The position numbers were made by a program, and so were the translations under genes. Source: Candidatus Acetothermia bacterium (GTDB lineage Bacteria; Bipolaricaulota; Bipolaricaulia; Bipolaricaulales; Bipolaricaulaceae). Taken from it: 64,000 nt of DNA. Shown in pieces: positions 60,650 through 64,000 of this stretch. Under the pieces are notes generated by a model. It did no database searches. It saw nothing but the letters and a program-made list of their open reading frames with translations, and was not told the DNA's origin. How positions within the stretch are numbered: the stretch's first letter is position 1; each line of letters starts with the position of its first letter. The stretch covers positions 60,273 to 124,272 of the forward strand of contig JANLFW010000002.1 of the NCBI GenBank assembly GCA_024653305.1, written 5' to 3'.

Positions 60650-61675
60650 CTAAACGTCGTGGAACGTGGGGGCTTGGGCCTCGGCGAACAGGGCGGGGAT
60701 CCCCCCGGTGTGGAGGAATACGACGACCTCGTCCTTCCGGAACCGCCCCTTCTGGACGAGGTCGATGAGGCCGGCCATGGCCTTCCCGGTGTACACCGGG
60801 TCGAGGAGGATCCCTTCGGTCCGGGCGAGGAGGACCACCGCCTCCCGCATCGCCGAGGTCGGCACACCGTACCCCGGGCCCACATACCCATCGTGGACCT
60901 CGATGGCCTCCCGGGGGATCTCCGTTCCGAGACCCAAGAACTGCTGGGCCTCCTCGAGGTTGCGGTGGATGCGCTCGGTGAGGGAAGAGGCCGCCCCAGA
61001 CACGCTGATCCCGATCACCCGCATCTCCCCGTGAGTGTAGAGCGAGGATCCCAGGATGAGCCCGGTCTGGGTGCCTGCGGTCCCGCACGCGGTGACCACC
61101 GCATCCGGCGCCAAGCCCAGCTCTCGGAGCTGGGCCACGAGCTCGAGCACGCACCCCGCGTAGGCCAGGGCCCCATGGACCGGCTTGCACCCATTGGGGA
61201 TCACGTAGGGAACTTCGCCCGAGGCCCGGAGGCGTTCGGCGATCTCCTCGGCCTTGGCCTCGGTGGCCCGGACGAGCTCCTCCCGGGTCGGGTATTGGGC
61301 AGGGCCCACAAAGTGCACCTCGGCTGGGCCGAGGATCCGGTCGAGGAGGAGGTTGCCGGTGGGGGCCGAGGGCTTTTCGCCGCGCAGGACCACAACCGTA
61401 CGCAGCCCCAAACGGTTGGCGGCGGCGATCGTGAGCCGGACATGGTTGCTTTGCACGGCCCCGCTCGTGATGACCACGGTGGCCCCCATCGACTTGGCCT
61501 CGCCCAGGGCGTACTCCAGCTTGCGGACCTTGTTTCCTCCAAGCCCTAGGCCGCTGAGATCATCCCGTTTGCTGAAGATGTGGGGCCCGCCGAGGACTCG
61601 GGAGAGGTTCGGGAGTTCCTCAAGTGGGGTGGGGAAGCCCCCAAGCCGCAGCCGCTCCACCTTCCCAATCTGCAT
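60650..61675 (-). CDS. PLP-dependent D-cysteine desulfhydrase / ACC-deaminase-like enzyme
   Basis: 341 aa, fold type II. N-terminal FPTPLEELPNLSRVLGGPHIFSKRDDL is typical of the DcyD/ACC deaminase group. The PLP lysine is in GLGGNKVRKLEYAL, and SGAVQSNHVRLTIAAA and ACGTAGTQTGL follow. It could release H2S and ammonia from D-cysteine or act on another beta-substituted amino acid such as cysteate. Single gene with a GGAGGGGGA ribosome binding site. Convergent with csoR. Confidence 0.88.
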   Translation of the reverse strand: MQIGKVERLRLGGFPTPLEELPNLSRVLGGPHIFSKRDDLSGLGLGGNKVRKLEYALGEAKSMGATVVITSGAVQSNHVRLTIAAANRLGLRTVVVLRGEKPSAPTGNLLLDRILGPAEVHFVGPAQYPTREELVRATEAKAEEIAERLRASGEVPYVIPNGCKPVHGALAYAGCVLELVAQLRELGLAPDAVVTACGTAGTQTGLILGSSLYTHGEMRVIGISVSGAASSLTERIHRNLEEAQQFLGLGTEIPREAIEVHDGYVGPGYGVPTSAMREAVVLLARTEGILLDPVYTGKAMAGLIDLVQKGRFRKDEVVVFLHTGGIPALFAEAQAPTFHDV

Positions 61676-61881
61676 TCCCCCTCCTTCACGCCCTAGCCTG
61701 GGTGCCGGACGCGCCGAAACCCTCGCCCAGCCCGCAGGACGTCCAAGGCCGGCGGGACCGGTTGGCCCGGCGGTGCTGTTCGAGCCCGGTCAATTCTCCC
61801 CCCGCACAGACCAGAGCGGGAACCGAAACAGGTCCCGATCGAGTCCGGAGTTCCACCGCACGCAATCGAGAAACGGAGTCT

Positions 61882-61902
61882 GAACATTCCGATTGGATTT
61901 TC
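61882..61902. repeat. Degenerate copy of 21-bp palindrome flanking the Mrr cassette
   Basis: GAACATTCCG then ATTGGATTTTC; it matches the copy at 63910-63930 at 18 of 21 positions, and homology extends a few bases further (TTCAAxTG). Confidence 0.55.
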
Positions 61903-61962
61903 AACTGAGGGGTCACATCCCGTCAAGTGGTGTAGATTGGGTTCCCCGTGGTTTGTGACCAT

Positions 61963-62130
61963 CTAGACGGCAGTCACCTCCTTCCCGGCGCCGATCAGCC
62001 GCAGCACGGAAGCAATGTTCGGGAACATCCCAACCACGCCGCACCGTCTCCCGATCTCCCGGTGCACCCACCACACCTTCTTACCCGTACGAGCCTTGCC
62101 CGCCACCTTCACAAACCCAACGCTAGCCAC
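61963..62130 (-). pseudogene. C-terminal remnant of an IS256/mutator-type transposase
   Basis: About 55 codons in one frame contain VHREIGRRCGVVGMFPN and IASVLRLIGAGKEV, matching the conserved end of IS256-family transposases (NREIKRRTRVVGIFPNEAS). Upstream, stops and sequence loss remove the catalytic DDE part. The remnant runs toward the D-cysteine desulfhydrase gene. Confidence 0.7.
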
Positions 62131-62287
62131 CTAGGGAGCCTCATCGCCATGTCCTACCTGCTCGCTGGCAGGCACGACCGCGGCTGGCCTACGTGAAACA
62201 GGAGGGAGCCGCTTGGTCTCACACACCTGCTGGACACCATTTGGCCTGAGGTAATGGTGGCACGCTATACTTCTATGGTGATCGGGG

Positions 62288-63184
62288 ATGCCTGCGAAGG
62301 TTCCGTTGGAACGCGTTGGTCAGTTGATGAAGGCCGTTCTCTTGGAGCTCAGGAATGCGGGCGGTGAGGCACGGATCCGGGACCTGTTAACGGCGGTCGA
62401 GCCGAAGCTGAGCCTTTCCACGTACGAAAAGGCACCCTATGAAAAGTCTGGTTGGATCCGATGGAAAGCCATAGTCCATTTCTACTCCATTGACTGCGTC
62501 AAGGCGGGTTACATCCGAAAGTCCGGTGGGAAGTGGTACTTGACGGCGGATGGTGAGAGGGCGCTGCACCTTCCGCCGGAGGAGTTCATCCGTTCTGCCC
62601 AAGCCGCGTACCGGGCGTGGAAGACAAGCCAGGAGAAGGCGACGGAAGCCGACATCGACCTCACTGCTGAAGAACAAGGAGAGATCGTTCGACAGGCAGC
62701 GTACGAAGAGGCTTTGGCCCAAGCCAGGGCTGAGATCGAGGAGTACATCAACAACCTCGGGGCTTACGACTTCCAGAAGCTCGTTGCTGAACTGCTCAGG
62801 GCCATGGGGTACCACGTTCCGCATGTTGCTCCCCCTGGCCGGGACGGTGGGATTGACATCGTCGCCTACAAAGATCCGTTGGGGACCACCACCCCCCGGA
62901 TCAAGGTTCAGGTAAAGCACCGGGACCAGAGGGTGACGGTCAAGGAGGTCCGCGAACTAGAAGGGTTGCTTCGCAAGGAGGGCGACATTGGGTTGATCGT
63001 CTCGTCAGGTGGGTTCAGCTCCGAGGTGGAGCGGGAGATACGCGCATCCACAAAGCACATCGAGACGATGGACCTCGACCGGCTCATCAACCTATGGCAG
63101 GAGCACTACGACAAACTCAGCGAGAGAGGGAAAGCCATGCTGCCCTTGATCAAGGTGTACTTCTTGGCTCCCACTGAGGAATAA
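62288..63184 (+). CDS. Mrr-type restriction endonuclease
   Basis: 298 aa. The N-terminal Mrr_N winged-helix domain (residues 10-100, with YGIRKSGGKWYLT-like GYIRKSGGKWYLTADGERAL) is followed by a helical linker and the Mrr catalytic domain: YDFQKLVAELLRAMGY, GRDGGIDIVAYKD and IKVQVKHRD, which supply the PD-(D/E)xK residues. Type IV enzymes of this kind cut modified or foreign DNA. No methylase is nearby, in agreement with that type. Lower GC than the neighbours and flanking transposase debris point to transfer. Confidence 0.9.
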   Translation: MPAKVPLERVGQLMKAVLLELRNAGGEARIRDLLTAVEPKLSLSTYEKAPYEKSGWIRWKAIVHFYSIDCVKAGYIRKSGGKWYLTADGERALHLPPEEFIRSAQAAYRAWKTSQEKATEADIDLTAEEQGEIVRQAAYEEALAQARAEIEEYINNLGAYDFQKLVAELLRAMGYHVPHVAPPGRDGGIDIVAYKDPLGTTTPRIKVQVKHRDQRVTVKEVRELEGLLRKEGDIGLIVSSGGFSSEVEREIRASTKHIETMDLDRLINLWQEHYDKLSERGKAMLPLIKVYFLAPTEE

Positions 63185-63185
63185 G

Positions 63186-63830
63186 GTGGCACGTACAAAT
63201 CTCGTTTCAGCTCCACCCCGAATCGTACTCAAGATCGGCTTCTGGTCGGCGATCTTCACCACCGCGTGGATCATCGTCTTCGACATCGCCATCGCACTCG
63301 GCGCAAGCGGCGTCCCAACGCGTTCGGTCGCTGTGGGTGCCTCTCTGTTGCTTGCCCTCTCATTTATCGTTCTTATGGCGAGCATCCACAGTTACGCTTC
63401 CCAGGAGAAGAAGGTCTTGAGTCAGATCGGGTTGTCATTTGCCATTGTGTATGCGGCTTTGCTGATATGGAACTACTACCTGCAATTGACCGTCGTACAC
63501 ACCAACCCCCACCTCTACGCGTGGCTGACCATGGATTTCACGCCCGATACGGCTTTCTGGTCGCTCGAAACGATTGGCTACACCCTCATGGGCTTGGCCG
63601 CGTTGTTCGCCCTGCCCATCTTTGCCAGAGGCCGAATCGAACGTGTGATCCGCGGGTGCTTCGTTGCCAATGCCGTGTTTACTGTTTTGGGTGGCATCGG
63701 CTATGTGCTGAGCAACAACCCTCTTCACGTGTTGGTTCTCGCAAGCCTGGCCGTATGGGCAATTGCGTTCCCCCTTGCGACGGCCTTGCTCGCGGTGGTG
63801 TTCAAACGCGCAGGAAAGACGAATGTGTGA
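63186..63830 (+). CDS. Six-span integral membrane protein, unknown function
   Basis: 214 aa with about six hydrophobic segments (for example FWSAIFTTAWIIVFDIAIAL, SLLLALSFIVLMASI, ALLIWNYYLQLTVV). The GTG start is one base after the mrr stop, so the two are cotranscribed. It resembles DUF4386-like membrane proteins in size and layout; no catalytic motif is visible. It could be a partner of the nuclease, for instance a membrane effector, or simple cargo. Confidence 0.65.
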   Translation: MARTNLVSAPPRIVLKIGFWSAIFTTAWIIVFDIAIALGASGVPTRSVAVGASLLLALSFIVLMASIHSYASQEKKVLSQIGLSFAIVYAALLIWNYYLQLTVVHTNPHLYAWLTMDFTPDTAFWSLETIGYTLMGLAALFALPIFARGRIERVIRGCFVANAVFTVLGGIGYVLSNNPLHVLVLASLAVWAIAFPLATALLAVVFKRAGKTNV

Positions 63831-63909
63831 TGGCGAACAATACCACCGTCGCCGGGATTCTTCCTTGTGCGGGACCCTACCCCGCTTGCCCTGTTAGATT
63901 GCAGGACGC

Positions 63910-63930
63910 GAACATTCCGCTCGGATGTTC
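63910..63930. repeat. 21-bp palindrome flanking the Mrr cassette
   Basis: GAACAT-T-CCG-CT-CGG-ATGTTC: two 9-base arms with one bulged T. The better-preserved copy of the pair at 61882 and 63910. Confidence 0.65.
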
Positions 63931-64000
63931 AAGTGGGACATGCGACCTCCCTTAGCTCGTAGTCCCGTCCCTGTTTCATCATCGACCACATGACCCGCAC
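63929..64000 (-). mobile_element. Possible C-terminal end of a transposase (IS110-like), running out of the window
   Basis: The last 23 codons before a stop read VRVMWSMMKQGRDYELRE and four more residues. The pattern of a hydrophobic VMW helix followed by a basic/acidic tail is seen at the end of IS110/IS116-type transposases. Too short for a firm call. Confidence 0.35.

Larger units (their letters stand above)
61676..62287. other. 612-bp region with transposase debris
   Basis: No intact gene. 61676-61880 shows nothing recognisable. At 61882 lies a palindromic sequence with a second copy at 63910, and at 61963-62130 (minus strand) is the end of an IS256-type transposase. TATACT at 62266-62271 may serve the Mrr gene, without a well-spaced -35. 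Confidence 0.6.

Noticed and set aside
1..64000. CRISPR arrays, tRNA or rRNA genes
   Set aside because: No regularly spaced direct repeats and no tRNA- or rRNA-like stretches were noticed on reading; a covariance-model scan would be needed to exclude small RNAs.

Overview
This is a GC-rich, gene-dense chromosomal window from a diderm bacterium. The diderm call rests on several predicted outer-membrane beta-barrels that end in Phe. The gene set mixes Thermotoga-type sugar catabolism (inosose dehydrogenase, inosose hydrolase, ketogluconate epimerase and tagaturonate epimerase) with PorV-like barrels, PKD surface proteins and compact operons. A thermophilic or anaerobic lineage such as Bipolaricaulota/Acetothermia would fit, but there is no rRNA or other phylogenetic marker here, so that is a guess.

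Layout. (1) 1-12.6 kb: ftsH, lacking only its 3' end, then an envelope locus. It holds a secreted subtilisin, a PorV-like barrel and a 1275-aa barrel in an ATGA-overlapping operon, and on the other strand a second PorV-like barrel and a PKD-repeat surface protein. The subtilisin and the PKD protein both end in a FlgD/type-IX-like C-terminal domain. (2) 12.9-20.1 kb: M32 carboxypeptidase, a TldD/PmbA protein, NAD kinase and an NMT1/SsuA-type ABC transporter on the minus strand. A divergent promoter drives a 26-residue Trp/Cys peptide and a Cys-rich secreted protein. (3) 20.0-25.7 kb: HDAC-like deacetylase, Maf, a radical SAM enzyme, and a serine-biosynthesis operon (aminotransferase V, SerA, DUF1015). 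(4) 25.8-60.2 kb: a large carbohydrate island. It has LacI and RpiR regulators, three ABC importers, the scar of a fourth, several xylose-isomerase-like TIM barrels, a PfkB kinase, HAD phosphatases, and a myo-inositol oxidation pathway (IolG-IolM-IolN-IolO-UxaE-UxuB). PFK, 6-phosphogluconate dehydrogenase and a LarA homologue follow. (5) 60.2-64 kb: an autoregulated CsoR repressor, a D-cysteine desulfhydrase-like enzyme, then transposase remnants flanking an Mrr-type endonuclease and a membrane protein.

How the genes work together. Four promoters in the carbohydrate island carry nearly the same LacI-type operator on or just past the predicted start site. Three of them also share a downstream AGGGGGTGA element about 60 nt before a binding-protein start codon. 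This defines a probable local regulon, with the lacI gene at 25.8 kb as the best candidate regulator. The inositol genes would convert myo-inositol through scyllo-inosose, its diketo form, 5-keto-L-gluconate, D-tagaturonate and D-fructuronate to D-mannonate. Mannonate dehydratase, KDG kinase and KDPG aldolase are not in the window. Several genes (ftsH, subtilisin, ABC binding protein, HDAC, lacI) have a sigma70-like -10 box only 7-10 nt before the start codon and no Shine-Dalgarno, which suggests leaderless transcripts.
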